Shown: one piece after another, positions 7,750 through 16,035 of the stretch
How the letters are laid out: each line of letters starts with the position of its first letter
How positions within the stretch are numbered: the first letter of the stretch is position 1
NCBI RefSeq assembly: GCF_003434305.1
Contig: NZ_QKKX01000050.1
Coordinates: 62,001 to 126,000 of the forward strand
Length of the DNA: 64,000 nucleotides
Direction: 5' to 3'
Source of the DNA: Micromonospora sp. MW-13
GTDB taxonomy: Bacteria; Actinomycetota; Actinomycetes; Mycobacteriales; Micromonosporaceae
Translations under genes and position numbers: made by a program
The notes under the pieces: model-generated
The model's input: the letters and a program-made list of their open reading frames with translations, nothing else
Told to the model about the DNA's origin: nothing
The model's database searches: none

Positions 7750-8576
7750 GACACGGCGTCGCGGCCTATTGCGGGCGTCGCGTCAGCGAGCTCGAGATAC
7801 ACGCGCCTCGCCTCGTTGAAGTCGTCGGTCTGAACGAGCCTGCGGGACTGCTGCACCGGTAGGTGACAGGTGAAGTCACGCGGTGTCACCGATGCTTGAC
7901 CGCGTCCGATCGGTCGAAGCCGCCCGGCTACATCCGCTCAAGCCCGGCCCACCAACAAGGCACACCGATGCGACCACGTCGTCACAGCACGCCTGACAAC
8001 TATCTCTACTAGACAGTCTTGCCCACAAACGACAAGCACACTCATCCCGGACCGACTGGTGCCGCGCCGCATCGGCGCAAGGGCGAAGCCGCCCCTCTGC
8101 CGCACCCACTGACGTCGTAGCCGGGCGCTGACCCTTGCGATTCGCGCCCCGCATGGTGACCGGGCACAGGGCGGCGACGGAGGCAAAGCGGGGGGGGGTG
8201 GACCATCGGTTGCGATCCTCGCCAGGCGTGAGGGCCGGGCATAGCGTCCGGGAAGCGTTCGTGTAGTCCGGACCGCACCTCGCGCTGCACTCCTCGCCCG
8301 ACGCGACGACCTAATCCCCCACGTCATCGCGCACCACGTCGATGTTCCAGCAACGGGCGACTGGCCACCGGCGATGCCGGCCCCTCCTATGCCCCGCGCG
8401 GATCACCGCATTGGAGTACGCGGCAACCGAAGGCGGCATAGGCGCCGCCGGCACCGAATCAGGTAGGTGATTGAGTCGCTTGCTGCCCATGCAGGGTCAC
8501 CCGGTGACCGTGTACGACATCGCCGCCAGACTGCCTAACGTCGACCGGTTGCGGCAGCGCTGCAGAGCATTGGCCG
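7750..8576. other. Gene-free stretch
   Basis: I see no convincing gene in this ~0.8 kb. Reading frames on both strands are Arg/Pro/Ser-rich without domains. A run of ten G bases occurs at about 8191-8200. It is followed by an IS630-type transposase remnant, so this may be decayed mobile DNA. Confidence 0.4.
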
Positions 8577-8762
8577 TGCCTCAACCCGACCGAGGGTGTC
8601 TGGTCCTGGATGAAACGCGGCATCACGAACATCGTCGTCCACGGCGTCGACGGCCTCGCCGCCATCGTCAAACAACGGCTACGCGCCTGCCAGCAGCAGA
8701 CCGACCTCATCGCCGGATTCCTCGCTCAGACCGGCGTGACTGTCGACCCCGAACCACCATGA
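8577..8762 (+). pseudogene. IS630-family transposase C-terminal remnant
   Basis: 61 codons, ending at TGA 8760-8762, encode LNPTEGVWSWMKRG, then NIVVHGVDGLAAIVKQRL and LIAGFLAQTG. This is the C-terminal end of the IS630/Tc1-mariner DDE catalytic domain, where NPxExxW carries the last catalytic acidic residue. Upstream sequence does not continue the match and no terminal inverted repeats are evident. It cannot encode an active transposase. Confidence 0.75.
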
Positions 8763-8835
8763 CAACCCAGACGCCAGCCTTTCAACCTCTGTAGCATTGC
8801 CGCGGTATGGGACGGCTCTGCTGAAACGAGGCGAA

Positions 8836-9549
8836 ATGCGTTGGCTCCGGCGGTTGCTGGGCGGCGGGCGGGTCCAGCTCGATGCGGAACGACAGCAGGC
8901 GTTGCTACAGGACGTCCAGTCCCGGTATGGCGCCCACGCGCAGATCCGGTTTCCCGAGCAGGTCGAGGCGGTCACCGGGATGCTGAACGGCGACGACGGT
9001 CTGGTAGTGGCGGCCCGGATCGTGAGCCAGGTCGCCGACGAGGCCCACGCGGACCTACAGGCCCAGGCCCACGAAATACACCGACGGACGGGCCGGCGGC
9101 TCCTGGTGCACCGCCAGAACTACCGGCCGCTGTGGATGGAGGCCGGCCCAGCCCTGCGCTGGCCACTGACCGCGTTGCCGTGCGGCTTCCACCCGTACGC
9201 GCAGGTGGCCGCCGCCGTCGCGGTAGTCGGCAGCCAGGCGCCCCGGCTCGACCGGGTGACCGACCCGAACCCGCTTGTGACCCGCGTGTTCGAGGTGCTC
9301 GACCTCACCACCTCCGGCTGGGAGTACGGCCGAGTACGGATAGACACCGACGCCGCCGCCCTGGCCGATCGACTGATCTCAACCGCCGGGCAGATCCTCG
9401 CAGCTATGGACGACCCGCCCCGGCTGCCACCTCCGGTCCGTGAGCTCATGCGCCGCAACAACACCCTCGACGTGCACGATCCGACCAATTCTCGGGCAGT
9501 AGGTGGGATCAACCTGGGCGCGAAGATGCGCGAGCACCTGCTGGCCTGA
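8836..9549 (+). CDS. Hypothetical protein
   Basis: 237 residues from the ATG at 8836, which has a GAGG ribosome binding site 6 bases upstream; an ATG-less extension to 8797 is less likely. The protein is soluble, with an N-terminal helical region (LDAERQQALLQDVQSRYG) and a mixed alpha/beta remainder (AARIVSQVADEAHADL; RRTGRRLLVHRQNYRPLWMEAG). No motif that I recognise, no signal peptide and no membrane helix. It is isolated between transposase and ArsC remnants, and base composition matches a real gene. Confidence 0.6.
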   Translation: MRWLRRLLGGGRVQLDAERQQALLQDVQSRYGAHAQIRFPEQVEAVTGMLNGDDGLVVAARIVSQVADEAHADLQAQAHEIHRRTGRRLLVHRQNYRPLWMEAGPALRWPLTALPCGFHPYAQVAAAVAVVGSQAPRLDRVTDPNPLVTRVFEVLDLTTSGWEYGRVRIDTDAAALADRLISTAGQILAAMDDPPRLPPPVRELMRRNNTLDVHDPTNSRAVGGINLGAKMREHLLA

Positions 9550-9689
9550 AGACACCGCGGCGATCGCCCAGCTGCCAAGCCTGGTGTGAACGCCTTCGAG
9601 GAGACGCCCTCCGGCCGCAGGCGCCGCCATCGCGCGCCCGTCTGGTTGCGAGCGCGTCGATCACCTGCCGGTGACCGCGCCACCGACCG

Positions 9690-9835
9690 CCGCGACCGGG
9701 CGACCAGCGCCTCGTTGACCTTCATGGATGTCGTCGCGGATCGGGCGGCCGGCCGCGACGCCCTTACCGGCCGGGTCATCGGGCTTCCAGTCCTCGTAGC
9801 GCTGCCGGGAAAGACCGGGCAGGCGGCGCCGACGT
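9690..9835 (-). pseudogene. ArsC-type arsenate reductase C-terminal remnant
   Basis: On the minus strand one frame encodes ACPVFPG, and the next frame continues with RYEDWKPDDPAGKGV and GRPIRDDIHE. Together these match the C-terminal part of low-molecular-weight-phosphatase-fold arsenate reductases (GDACPxxPGKRYxDWxLxDPAG...VRxIRDEI). The frame change and the missing N-terminal CxxxxxR loop show it is dead. No arsenite transporter or ArsR gene is nearby. Confidence 0.55.
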
Positions 9836-9985
9836 CCCGGGCCAACCTGCACGTCAACCACGACCCACGTGCACGTGCTGGGTCGTGTCGCCCTGGCGCA
9901 GAAGCACGTCGCGGGGGTTCGAAGCGTACGGAGACTCCGGTGTCCTGCAACGGGCAGCGAAGGCGGACCCGCAGCGTTGCCGGGC
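9836..9985. other. Non-coding remnant sequence
   Basis: I recognise nothing in this stretch between the ArsC and LacI remnants. No intact frame carries a domain. Confidence 0.3.
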
Positions 9986-10171
9986 ATGACCCGGCCCCGC
10001 ATCGTCACCATTCACGACGTCGCCGCGCCGGCCGGGGTCTCGGTGGGGACCGTGTCCAACGGCCCACAGCCACGCGCGGTCGGCCGCAGATGCGGATGTC
10101 CGGTCCAGGTGTTCCGGTGCTCAGCCGGCCACGGCTTGGGAGCAGAGGTCACGTGGAGGGACGGCTGGTGA
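9986..10171 (+). pseudogene. LacI-family regulator N-terminal remnant
   Basis: ATG 9986 opens with MTRPRIVTIHDVAAPAGVSV and GTVSN, the helix-turn-helix that begins LacI/PurR regulators (consensus TIxDVAxxAGVSxxTVSxxLN). After about 22 residues the similarity ends and the frame runs into unrelated sequence overlapping the end of the TetR gene. The ligand-binding domain is absent. Confidence 0.65.
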
Positions 10172-10874
10172 TGCCGTCCAAGATGGTGGTCAGGTTGCGA
10201 TGGAAATTCTCCTCGGAGTTGAGGTGGGCGCCGTCGATGACGAGCCGGGCGATGGTGGGGTACTTGCCGGTTTCCAATTGACGTGTCAGGTAGGGGCCGA
10301 GGCTGGCCTGCCAGGCGCGCTCGTCGGTGCCGGTGGAACGGGCGGTGCGCCGCTCGGTGACCTCTCTGCGCAGCGCTCCGATGATGAAGGCGTTGAGGGT
10401 TCCTACGGCCCGCTGGAGGTCGGCGACGTCGCGCACGCCCGGGGCCTGGCTGAGCGCCGCCGCGGTCGATTCACCCACGGCGAGCGCGTTCGGACCCAAG
10501 TGTGGCCTTCCACCGAGCAGGTCGGAAAACCACTCGTGTTCGAGGGCGGCGACCCGGGTCAGGTGGGCGATGGCTAGGACCGTGGCACGCCAATCGGACT
10601 GCCGGCCGGCCTCGGCGATCCGGGCATAGACAGCGTCGACCATCAGATCGAGCAGTTCGGATCTGTTGACCACGTAGGCGTAGAGCCGCATCGGACCGAC
10701 GCCGAGCTCCTTGGCGATCCTACGAACCGACAGTCCATCGAGGCCGTACTCATCAGCCACCCGGATCGCCGCAGCGGCGATCCTCTCGCGATTCAACGGC
10801 ACCGGCGCCGCCCGCGTCCGGGGTTCGGGCCGCTCCCAGACGGGCTTTGCTTCACTAAGGTACGGTGTATTCAC
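10149..10874 (-). CDS. TetR family regulator (tetracycline-repressor-like C-terminal domain)
   Basis: 241 residues from the GTG at 10874. A ~27-residue variable N-terminus precedes the DNA-binding domain (NRERIAAAAIRVADEYGLDG, LSVRRIAKELGVGPMRLYAYV). The C-terminal region (ALEHEWFSDLLGGRPHLGPNAL; LNAFIIGALRREVTE) resembles the TetR_C class found in tetracycline-type repressors. It is divergent from the TetX-like monooxygenase gene, with 27 bases between start codons. The GTG lies inside a candidate operator, suggesting tight autoregulation and a leaderless transcript. It probably represses the monooxygenase and is released by the monooxygenase substrate. Confidence 0.88.
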   Translation of the reverse strand: MNTPYLSEAKPVWERPEPRTRAAPVPLNRERIAAAAIRVADEYGLDGLSVRRIAKELGVGPMRLYAYVVNRSELLDLMVDAVYARIAEAGRQSDWRATVLAIAHLTRVAALEHEWFSDLLGGRPHLGPNALAVGESTAAALSQAPGVRDVADLQRAVGTLNAFIIGALRREVTERRTARSTGTDERAWQASLGPYLTRQLETGKYPTIARLVIDGAHLNSEENFHRNLTTILDGITSRPST

Positions 10875-10882
10875 ACGATACA
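10866..10882. promoter_or_regulatory. Candidate TetR operator between tetR and the monooxygenase
   Basis: TGTAT (10866-10870) and ATACA (10878-10882) form an inverted repeat around 7 bases in the short divergent intergenic region. Position suits co-repression of both genes. The arms are short, so confidence is moderate. Confidence 0.45.
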
Positions 10883-10901
10883 GCGTACGTTAAGGAAGTT
10901 G

Positions 10902-12020
10902 ATGATGCGCATAGCGATCGCGGGTGGCGGCCTCGGCGGGCTGACCCTGGCCCGGATCCTGCACCGACACGGCATCGATGCGGTGGTGTACGAGCGCGAG
11001 GCCAGCCGATCCGCCCGATCGCAGGGCGGCTCGCTCGACCTGCACCCGGAGTCCGGGCAACACGCCCTGGCGGAAGCGGGCCTCACCGGCCGATTCCGAT
11101 CTGAAGCGCGACCCGAGGGCGAGGAACTTCGCATCCTCGACCCGGCCGGCCGGACCCTCCTGCACCACAAGCCGCAACCCGGCTCGTTCTCCGGACGACC
11201 CGAGATCGACCGGAGCGCACTGCGTGATCTCCTGCTCGATTCACTCCCCAGCGACACGGTCGCGTGGGGGCACCGCCTCGTCGCGGCGACACCGCGACCC
11301 GACGGGGGCTTCCGGCTGGAATTTCATGGCGGCCACCGAGCAGACTGCGAGATCCTCATCGGCGCGGACGGCGCACGGTCAATAGTCCGGTCGCTGCTGA
11401 CCGACGCGAAACTGACCTACGTGGCCACCTTGGCGGAGCTGAGCGTCAGCGACGTCGACCGGCGCCACCCGGACCTCGCCGAGCTGGTCGGTCCCGGGAA
11501 CCTGTGGTGCGTCGGCGTAAGCCAGATCCTGGCGGCGCAACGCAGCGGCGACGGCAGCCTGCGAGTCGCGGCGTCCTTACGCGAGGACGACCGCCACATC
11601 GGTAGTAAGCGTGCTCTGCTGAACATGTTCGACGGCTGGGATCCAAGCCTCACCGCACTGATCGAAGCCGGCGACAGCGCGGCGACGCCGCGCCGGATCG
11701 AGGCCATGCCGATCGGTACACGCTGGGCCAGCCAGCCGGGCGTCACCCTGATCGGCGACGCCGCGCACCTCATGCCGCCGGTCGGCGAGGGCGCCAACCA
11801 GGCCATGCTTGACGCCGCGGAACTCGCCCGCGAACTGGTCGCCAACCCCGCCGACCCGCACTCAGCGATCCGGGCGTACGAACACGAAATGTTCACCAGG
11901 ACCCGTCCGATCGCCGAAATGTCCGCACGAGTCCACGCGATGATGCTGTCCCCAACCGCAGCGGAAGACATCGTCCGCTTCTTCACGGCTCGGCCCGCCG
12001 AGCCGGCACCCGCAGGCTGA
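10902..12020 (+). CDS. TetX-like FAD-dependent monooxygenase
   Basis: 372 residues from ATG 10902 (10905 is equally possible; AAGGA lies just upstream). Class A flavoprotein monooxygenase: GGGLGGLTLARIL (FAD Rossmann motif near residue 10), GGSLDLHPESGQ (matching the GGTLDLHxGSGQ of TetX), RPEIDRSALRDLLLDSL, a central IGADGARS, and LIGDAAHLMPPVGEGANQAM (second FAD motif). The GGSLDLH segment and the EIDRSALR segment place it close to tetracycline destructases, which hydroxylate tetracyclines and so inactivate them using NADPH and O2. The divergent TetR gene supports drug-inducible expression. The substrate is inferred; other aromatic polyketides are possible. Confidence 0.85.
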   Translation: MMRIAIAGGGLGGLTLARILHRHGIDAVVYEREASRSARSQGGSLDLHPESGQHALAEAGLTGRFRSEARPEGEELRILDPAGRTLLHHKPQPGSFSGRPEIDRSALRDLLLDSLPSDTVAWGHRLVAATPRPDGGFRLEFHGGHRADCEILIGADGARSIVRSLLTDAKLTYVATLAELSVSDVDRRHPDLAELVGPGNLWCVGVSQILAAQRSGDGSLRVAASLREDDRHIGSKRALLNMFDGWDPSLTALIEAGDSAATPRRIEAMPIGTRWASQPGVTLIGDAAHLMPPVGEGANQAMLDAAELARELVANPADPHSAIRAYEHEMFTRTRPIAEMSARVHAMMLSPTAAEDIVRFFTARPAEPAPAG

Positions 12021-12120
12021 TAACGCGCCGGACAGCCAACCCCCTGTCCACATCCGTGTCTCCGCCTCCATGGCAGGATCGTTCTTTCGACCTCGGGGGA
12101 CCTGCTTAGGAGACAGCCTG

Positions 12121-12921
12121 GTGAAGGCCGACCACTACGACAGTTTCGCCGAGCGCTACTCCGTGGATAACGAATCCAACCTGATCAACGGCTACTACGA
12201 GCGGCCCGCGATGATCGGACTTGCCGGGGATGTGAACGGTCGACGAATCCTCGATGCCGGCTGCGGTTCAGGTCCCTTGTCCGCGGCTCTTCGCGAGCGA
12301 GGGGCCATCGTGACCGGCTTCGACTCCAGCCCGGCGATGGTCGAGCTGGCCGAACGGCGGCTGGGCAAGGACGCCACGCTGCTGGTGGCCGACCTCAGCG
12401 AACCGCTTCCCTTCGCCGACGGTGCGTTCGACGACGTCGTGGTGTCCCTGGTCCTGCACTACCTGCGGGACTGGACTGCGCCCCTGGCTGAGCTGCGACG
12501 AGTCCTGAGGCCAGGCGGCCGCCTCCTCCTGTCCGTGAACCACCCGATCGTCTACGAGGCAGTGCACCCGGACTCCGACTACTTCGCCCTCGCGCGCTGG
12601 TCGGACGAGCACACGTTCGACGGGCACAGCACGGAGCTGACCTACTGGCACCGGCCGTTGCACGCAATGACGGATGCGTTCACCGACGCGGGCTTCCGCC
12701 TCTCGGTCATCAGCGAACCCCCATCTCTCCCGAGACTCCGCGCGAGCTCCTGCCTCCACATCTCGGGGACCGCACGTCGTTCCTCTGCTTCATCTTCTTC
12801 GTCCTCGAAGCGCACTGAGCCCGGGGCCAGGCTGCCGCCGCCCGCCCTCCGCATGTGTACTGGCCGCCTGTCATCGGCAGCTTCGAGCGTCAGGCCGGCG
12901 GCGTCGAGCCACGCTGTGTGA
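12121..12921 (+). CDS. SAM-dependent methyltransferase with a 3' frameshift
   Basis: The GTG at 12121 has AGGAG 8 bases upstream. Class I methyltransferase: LDAGCGSGPLSAALRERGA (motif I, SAM binding), FDSSPAMVELA, LPFADGAFDDVVVSLVLHYL and LRRVLRPGGRLLLSVNHP. After ISEPP the open frame degenerates into a Ser/Arg-rich tail to 12921. The next frame continues the family's C-terminus (SPETPRELLPPHLGDRTSF, then LCFIFFVLEAH) and stops at 12816-12818. Adding one C to the C-run at 12718-12722 restores the full protein (about 232 residues). So this is either a sequencing error in a homopolymer or a genuine frameshift allele. Substrate unknown. Confidence 0.75.
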   Translation: MKADHYDSFAERYSVDNESNLINGYYERPAMIGLAGDVNGRRILDAGCGSGPLSAALRERGAIVTGFDSSPAMVELAERRLGKDATLLVADLSEPLPFADGAFDDVVVSLVLHYLRDWTAPLAELRRVLRPGGRLLLSVNHPIVYEAVHPDSDYFALARWSDEHTFDGHSTELTYWHRPLHAMTDAFTDAGFRLSVISEPPSLPRLRASSCLHISGTARRSSASSSSSSKRTEPGARLPPPALRMCTGRLSSAASSVRPAASSHAV

Positions 12922-12944
12922 CGCGCGGATCGCGGCAACTGAGT

Positions 12945-13442
12945 TCACCGAGGCTGGAGCAGCCCACGTTTGGCCATATGGGCTCGCAACGTTTCGGCGT
13001 CCTCGGCGGACATCAGGCGGCGGGGGATCACGGTCGCCGGCATCCGGCCGACGTACACGATCCAGAACTCAGGAGTGTCCCTTACCTGGTCGACCCCGTC
13101 CCAGGCGATGCCGCCGGACTCCGAGCCGCTGCGCATCATGATGTTGTCGTCGGTGATGTCGTAGGCGCCCTCGACAGCGTAGCGACTGGAGCGGCGCCGG
13201 GCGCGCAACCGCACCCACGGCGAGTACAGCATCGACAGCAGCCCACCCACGACCATCGTCATGCACAGCGGCGAGATCTGCTCGCCCCACGCGAACCCCC
13301 GCGACACGATGAAACCGATCGCCCCGACCGCCGCCAGCACCGCGCCGACATAACCGTACCTACGCAGCCGAACACTGCTCAAGGCAGCGGCCACGCGCCC
13401 TGGGTAGGCGGGATCGGCTGGGACGTCAAAACGAATGTGCAC
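12945..13442 (-). CDS. YcxB-like membrane protein
   Basis: 165 residues from the GTG at 13442 (VHIRFDVPADPAY). Two adjacent membrane helices follow (YVGAVLAAVGAIGFIVSRG and SPLCMTMVVGGLLSMLYSPW), then a basic loop, then a cytosolic PH-like beta domain (YDITDDNIMMRS; WDGVDQVRDTPEFWIVYVG; VIPRRLMSAEDAETLRAHM). This layout is that of the YcxB-like family, whose function is unknown. The upstream in-frame extension is low-complexity and I excluded it. It is convergent with the methyltransferase. Confidence 0.75.
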   Translation of the reverse strand: MHIRFDVPADPAYPGRVAAALSSVRLRRYGYVGAVLAAVGAIGFIVSRGFAWGEQISPLCMTMVVGGLLSMLYSPWVRLRARRRSSRYAVEGAYDITDDNIMMRSGSESGGIAWDGVDQVRDTPEFWIVYVGRMPATVIPRRLMSAEDAETLRAHMAKRGLLQPR

Positions 13443-13668
13443 GCCAGAACGATAGTGCCCCCACCCGCTGGCGGGCAGCGCCTGACTCGCGCCGTCGGCC
13501 AGCGGCAGTCGCTTGGCGACGTCCAGCCGTACCTCGCCGTTGGGCTGGACGTGCTGCCAGAACAACGGAGTCAGGCCGCGGCGGTCGGCAGGCTTCTTGG
13601 GTGCACGGGGTCGGTGACGGCTCCAGGGTCCACGCCTGACGAGTGCGAAAGCGTCTAGGGTCGGCGTC

Positions 13669-14550
13669 ATGACGCGAGCGGAGACTCTGGTGCGGCAGGG
13701 TGCGGACTTCATCGTGGACGACGCCACGGAGACGCGGTATCAGCTGGCCTCTGTGAGCAAGCAGTTCACCGCGGCTGCCGCGCTCTTGCTCGTAGAGGAC
13801 GGCATGCTGGTCCTCGACGATCCCGTGGGCCGTTGGATCGACGGCTGCCCGCAGGAGTGGCGAGACATCACGCTGCACCACCTGCTCACCCACACCTCCG
13901 GCCTCGGTCACTGGGACGACTATCCCATGATCGACCTAGCTCAGCGGGTTGAGCCCGGCGAACTGCTGAAGACCTTCCACTGCGTACCACTCCGATACCC
14001 GCCGGGCGAGGGCTGGAGCTACAGCAGCCCGGCGTACGTGCTGCTGGCGCACGTCGTCGAACGGGCCGCCGATACGCCGTACCGGGTCTTCTTGGCAGAC
14101 CGCATCTTTGATCACCTCGGTTTGACCAGGACGTTCGCGGGCGCGCCCGGCGCGCGGCCGAACCTGGCGCGCGGCCACGACGCTGAGGGCCAGCCATTGC
14201 CGACCTGCGAATTGGACGTGGTAGGCATGGGGGCCGGAGACGTATGGTCGACGGCCAAGGACGTATTGGCCTGGCTCGATGCCCTCCAGGGCGGCCACCT
14301 GCTGAGCGAACCGTACCGCACGCTGATGCTGACCGAACGGGTGCGGACCGGCAAGGGCCCTGTCGAAAGCGGTTACGGCTACGGCGTCTTCGTTGGTGAG
14401 CTCAACGGCCGGCGGTCGTGGCACCACAGCGGCCACAACGCAGGCTTCAAGGCGTTCGCCGCCCACATTCCGGAACTGGATCGCCGCATCGTGGTCCTCA
14501 GCAACACCGAGGCGACGGATGCCAGCACCGTGGTGCCTCTACTCGCATAG
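13669..14550 (+). CDS. Serine hydrolase, beta-lactamase/PBP-like (class C fold)
   Basis: 293 residues. The active-site Ser-x-x-Lys is SVSK (Ser about 29, in YQLASVSKQFTAAA). The second motif is the Tyr of YSSPAY, and the third is HSGHNAGF near the C-terminus. The N-terminus is unusually short: family members normally have about 40 more residues, a beta-strand hairpin, between the first helix and the SxxK. Either the gene suffered an internal deletion or the strand pair is dispensable. No signal peptide, so it probably acts in the cytosol as an esterase or D-aminopeptidase-like enzyme rather than a secreted beta-lactamase. Confidence 0.82.
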   Translation: MTRAETLVRQGADFIVDDATETRYQLASVSKQFTAAAALLLVEDGMLVLDDPVGRWIDGCPQEWRDITLHHLLTHTSGLGHWDDYPMIDLAQRVEPGELLKTFHCVPLRYPPGEGWSYSSPAYVLLAHVVERAADTPYRVFLADRIFDHLGLTRTFAGAPGARPNLARGHDAEGQPLPTCELDVVGMGAGDVWSTAKDVLAWLDALQGGHLLSEPYRTLMLTERVRTGKGPVESGYGYGVFVGELNGRRSWHHSGHNAGFKAFAAHIPELDRRIVVLSNTEATDASTVVPLLA

Positions 14551-14748
14551 ATCAGGCACTTCGAACCACCAGCGGCCGTCCTGATCCGGAAGACCTCGCC
14601 GAAGCCAGCGGCTGGTATCCGCTCATCGACGGATCCGGATACCCGGACCGCCGAGCAGCATGCCGACGACGCCGCAGGCCGAGACTGCATCGCCCGCGAT
14701 CCCGCGGGTGCGACACACCCATGGTCTTCTGCCGCACCGTCACCCCGG

Positions 14749-15228
14749 TCAGGCGCGGCGGCGCCAGGCCCGCCACCAGCCCCGGCGGCCTCGCGTCCGC
14801 GGCGGCGGTGGCGGCGGTGCGGAGCCCGTCTCCGCCCGGGACCGGTCCCGGGCGGCGCGCCACTGCCGGACCACCTCGTCGGCGTTGGCGGGCCGAACGA
14901 CGATCCGCGGACCGGTCGGGTTGCGCAGCCAGGCGAGGACCTGTGCGTTGAGTTCGCCCACGTACGCCCGCACGGCCTGCTCGGTGGGCAGGTCCCGCAC
15001 CTCGTCGGGGATCCGCTCGATCCGGCGGCGCAGTTGCAGCGGGGTCGGCAGCAGCAGGTCGGTGGGCAGTGCCTCACGTTCCAGGAAGCTCTTGATCCAC
15101 CACGACTCGTCGTAGGGCGTGTTCCGTCCCGGGAGCGGCTTGCCCATGCCGGGCAGGTTGTCGAACTCGCCGCGCTCCTGGGCGGTGCGGATCTGCGCCT
15201 CGGCCGCCGCTTCCCACCTGTCGGTCAC
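14749..15228 (-). CDS. DUF1992 (DnaJ-associated) family protein
   Basis: 159 residues from the GTG at 15228, which has GGGAGG 8 bases upstream. The core TDRWEAAAEAQIRTAQERGEFD, then LPGMGKPLPG and DESWWIKSFLEREALP, is the DUF1992 signature, also found in proteins annotated as DnaJ homologue subfamily C member 28. The C-terminus ends in a poly-proline and Arg/Trp-rich tail. Molecular function is unknown. Soluble and monocistronic. Confidence 0.9.
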   Translation of the reverse strand: MTDRWEAAAEAQIRTAQERGEFDNLPGMGKPLPGRNTPYDESWWIKSFLEREALPTDLLLPTPLQLRRRIERIPDEVRDLPTEQAVRAYVGELNAQVLAWLRNPTGPRIVVRPANADEVVRQWRAARDRSRAETGSAPPPPPPRTRGRRGWWRAWRRRA

Positions 15229-15366
15229 CGTCGCCACCTCCCGCACCCACCGTAACCTCTTCCCATCCCGGGGTAGCGCCGCGTCGGCGGCGGGCATTCC
15301 CGGTGGGAGCGCAGGCCCAGGCGCCAGGGGTCGACCAACTCCTCGCCCCGCTGCCGCGCGTCCGGG

Positions 15367-15690
15367 TCAATGGGCCGCTCCGCCGACCTCCACCATGAGC
15401 ACACCGCCCATGATGAGCGCGATGCCCGCCGCCATCAGCCAGGTGAAGGGCTCCTCGAACAGGACGTGGCTGGCGACGGCGGTCAGCGCCACGCCTGCGG
15501 CGGCCCAGATGCCGTAGGCGACACCGATCCCCAGCCCCTGCCCGAGGGCGAGGGTCAGCAGGATGAACGCGAGGGCGTAGCCGCTGAGCACGACGGCGTA
15601 CCAGCGCTTGCAGCCGGTTGTCGCGGCGCGTAACGCGAGGGCGGCACTGACCTCGGCGAGAATCGCGCCGGTCAGGAAGATCCACCGCAT
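15367..15690 (-). CDS. Small multidrug resistance (SMR) efflux protein, second of a pair
   Basis: 107 residues with four membrane helices. The N-terminal MRWIFLTGAILAEVSAALALRA carries the essential membrane Glu (about residue 13) of SMR proteins. GIGVAYGIWAAAGV and EEPFTWLMAAGIALIMGGVLMVEV are the helix 3-4 hallmarks. It overlaps the preceding SMR gene by one base (stop-start TGATG), so both subunits are co-translated. Paired SMR genes usually work as heterodimers (EbrAB or YkkCD type) that export cationic drugs in exchange for protons. Confidence 0.92.
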   Translation of the reverse strand: MRWIFLTGAILAEVSAALALRAATTGCKRWYAVVLSGYALAFILLTLALGQGLGIGVAYGIWAAAGVALTAVASHVLFEEPFTWLMAAGIALIMGGVLMVEVGGAAH

Positions 15691-16034
15691 CACGCTTTCC
15701 CCGTTCCGGTGGCGACGTGCTGAGATCCGAGTTCGACGACCAGCACGCCGAACATGATCAGAGCGAGGCCGATGATCATGACGATGGTCAGGGTCTCGCC
15801 GTAGATGACCGCCGCGAGCACCGCGGTGGCGGCGACGCCCAGTGCCCCCCAGACGCCGTAGGCGACTCCCAGCGGCATCCCGGTGCGCAGCACGAGGGAG
15901 AGCAGGATGAACGACGCGACGTAACCCGTGCCGACCAGGGCGTACCAGCCTGGTCGGTCGAGTGCCGCCTTGAGCGAGAGCGACCCGGTGACCTCGCTGC
16001 CGATCGCGCCGGCAAGGAACAGCCACTTCTTCAT
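15690..16034 (-). CDS. Small multidrug resistance (SMR) efflux protein, first of a pair
   Basis: 114 residues, four membrane helices. The essential Glu lies in AGAIGSEVTGSLSLKAA (about residue 14). The central motif is MPLGVAYGVWGALGV and the last helix is TIVMIIGLALIMFGVLVVE. It starts one base after the stop of the upstream truncated tetR gene, which indicates an operon tetR-SMR-SMR. With the regulator's DNA-binding domain gone, the pair may now be unregulated. Confidence 0.92.
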   Translation of the reverse strand: MKKWLFLAGAIGSEVTGSLSLKAALDRPGWYALVGTGYVASFILLSLVLRTGMPLGVAYGVWGALGVAATAVLAAVIYGETLTIVMIIGLALIMFGVLVVELGSQHVATGTGKA

Positions 16035-16035
16035 G

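Noticed and set aside
8191..8200. Run of ten G as a possible regulatory or phase-variable tract
   Set aside because: There is no gene whose frame or promoter it could affect.
7938..8327. 129-residue minus-strand frame
   Set aside because: Low complexity, no domain, no ribosome binding site; not supported as a gene.
12070..12120. Earlier ATG for the methyltransferase gene
   Set aside because: It adds an odd 17-residue leader and lacks a ribosome binding site, while GTG 12121 has AGGAG at good spacing.
13443..13727. Long N-terminal extension of the YcxB-like protein
   Set aside because: The extension is Arg/Pro-rich low complexity, overlaps the serine hydrolase start on the other strand and has no family similarity.
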